Shown one piece after another: positions 63,351-64,000 of a DNA stretch of 64,000 nucleotides. Position numbers and translations under genes: made by a program. The notes under the pieces were generated by a model, which had not been told where the DNA came from, ran no database searches, and saw nothing but the letters and a program-made list of their open reading frames with translations. Numbering within the stretch: the stretch's first letter is position 1; each line of letters begins with the position of its first letter. Source of the stretch: an uncultured Roseibium sp. (lineage in GTDB: Bacteria > Pseudomonadota > Alphaproteobacteria > Rhizobiales > Stappiaceae); the NCBI RefSeq assembly GCF_947499295.1, contig NZ_CANMNP010000003.1:248001-312000 (forward strand), read 5' to 3'.

Positions 63351-64000
63351 ATGTATAGCGTGCCCGATCTTCAGACCTTCGTGACCGTAGCGAAATGTGG
63401 CGGGATAACTTCCGCATCCGTGCAGCAGGGGCTATCGGCCGCCACGGTCAGCCATCGGATTGTCAAGTTGGAGAGCGTCTTGAATGTCACTCTCTTTCAC
63501 CGCAACAGTCGGAATTTCCGGCTGACTGACGAAGGCCAGGTTTTTTTGGAGCGTGTCGAAGTCATTTTGGAAGATCTGCAGCAGGCTGAGTTTGAGGTTG
63601 GCAGTGGAACACCGCATCTGCGTGGACATCTGAGAGTAACGCTATCACCCTGGATCCTGTCGCGGTTTCTCTTGCCCCAACTGACTGTGTTTCGACGACA
63701 ACATCCTGACCTCTCCTTGGAATTCCTGGCGGTTGATCGGTTCGTTTCGCTGGTTGAAGAGGGCCAGGACTGTGCGATCAGGGTTGGAAAGCTGTCCGAC
63801 AGCGCTCTTATCGCGCGAAAGCTGAGCGACAATGACCGGATTGTTTGTGCCTCTCCCGGCTTTCTCGCGGACCACGGCAAGCCGACTTCGCTTGAAGACC
63901 TTCGGGACAAACCCTGGGTTTGCCTTCCCTGGCAGACACAGTTCGACGTCAAGGACATCAAGGGCAGAAAACGGCGTCTGTCAGTGTCGCGCAGCATTTT
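63351..64000 (+). CDS. LysR family transcriptional regulator, 3' end cut by window edge
   Basis: The 5' 216 codons of a LysR-type regulator running off the right edge. The start MYSVPDLQTFVTVAKCGGIT is at the ATG at 63351. The helix-turn-helix contains LSAATVSHRIVKLESVLNVT, and the effector domain begins HLRGHLRVTLSPWILSRFLL. CASPGFLADHGKPTSLEDL is typical of the CrgA/AaeR group. It is divergent from the propeller-protein gene and probably regulates it. Confidence 0.88.
   Translation, partial: MYSVPDLQTFVTVAKCGGITSASVQQGLSAATVSHRIVKLESVLNVTLFHRNSRNFRLTDEGQVFLERVEVILEDLQQAEFEVGSGTPHLRGHLRVTLSPWILSRFLLPQLTVFRRQHPDLSLEFLAVDRFVSLVEEGQDCAIRVGKLSDSALIARKLSDNDRIVCASPGFLADHGKPTSLEDLRDKPWVCLPWQTQFDVKDIKGRKRRLSVSRSI

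Overview
The window looks like chromosomal DNA of a heterotrophic, probably marine alphaproteobacterium. The evidence is two TRAP uptake systems (one TAXI-type, one DctPQM-type), two complete family-5 peptide/nickel-type ABC importers, many LysR/GntR regulators, a fetAB pair, and a candidate Zur box of the form reported for the Agrobacterium group. A relative of Roseibium/Labrenzia or Pseudovibrio would fit, but this is inference from gene content; no rRNA, tRNA, phage, transposase or CRISPR array was found. Base composition is fairly even except for AT-richer stretches near 11.35-13.0 kb, 39.0-39.55 kb and 50.7-51.4 kb.

Layout. 0-5.2 kb: a partial exported protein, an Asp/Glu racemase, a fetA-fetB-GST operon, class I fructose-1,6-bisphosphatase and a GNAT acetyltransferase. 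5.3-11.3 kb: ABC importer 1 (SBP-ATPase-ATPase-permease-permease) plus a DMT/EamA transporter, preceded by a strong Zur-box candidate, so zinc or zinc-chelate uptake is likely. 11.5-12.5 kb: an isolated LysM plus glycine-zipper protein in AT-rich DNA. 13-17.5 kb: TAXI TRAP transporter, GntR regulator and SDR dehydrogenase, with one shared operator-like sequence in front of the TRAP and SDR genes. 17.5-24.2 kb: a LysR regulator divergent from ABC importer 2 (SBP-permease-permease-ATPase-ATPase). 24.5-29.3 kb: an unrecognised secreted 490-aa protein, an aldo/keto reductase with a LysR regulator, and a crotonase.

29.3-39 kb is a catabolic block about stereochemistry. An enolase-superfamily enzyme, a D-amino-acid-dehydrogenase-like flavoprotein and a DctPQM TRAP importer form one minus-strand operon divergent from a LysR gene. 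Next to it a ThDP-dependent decarboxylase/synthase faces a GntR regulator and an Asp/Glu-racemase-family enzyme across a palindromic operator. 39-41.6 kb holds a leaderless subtilisin-like protease followed by a small gene that resembles the protease's own propeptide alone: the most distinctive system in the window.

41.6-46.4 kb: dimeric NADP isocitrate dehydrogenase, an Rrf2 regulator with a DHA2 drug exporter, and a distant Bacillus-Tgl-like transglutaminase. The Tgl-like gene follows a 1021-aa pseudo-cyclase/AAA/TPR protein (46.5-49.6 kb). 49.8-54.9 kb: a family-3 binding protein, a tiny membrane protein, the prfH-rtcB ribosome/RNA repair pair, and YHS and SPW-like membrane protein genes that share an operator-like sequence with the neighbouring AraC regulator. 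56-64 kb: an unknown 231-aa protein, a second, monomeric isocitrate dehydrogenase, an STM3941-like membrane protein, a DUF2267 protein divergent from a class III adenylate cyclase, a glyoxalase, an exported beta-propeller protein, and the 5' part of a LysR gene cut by the window edge.
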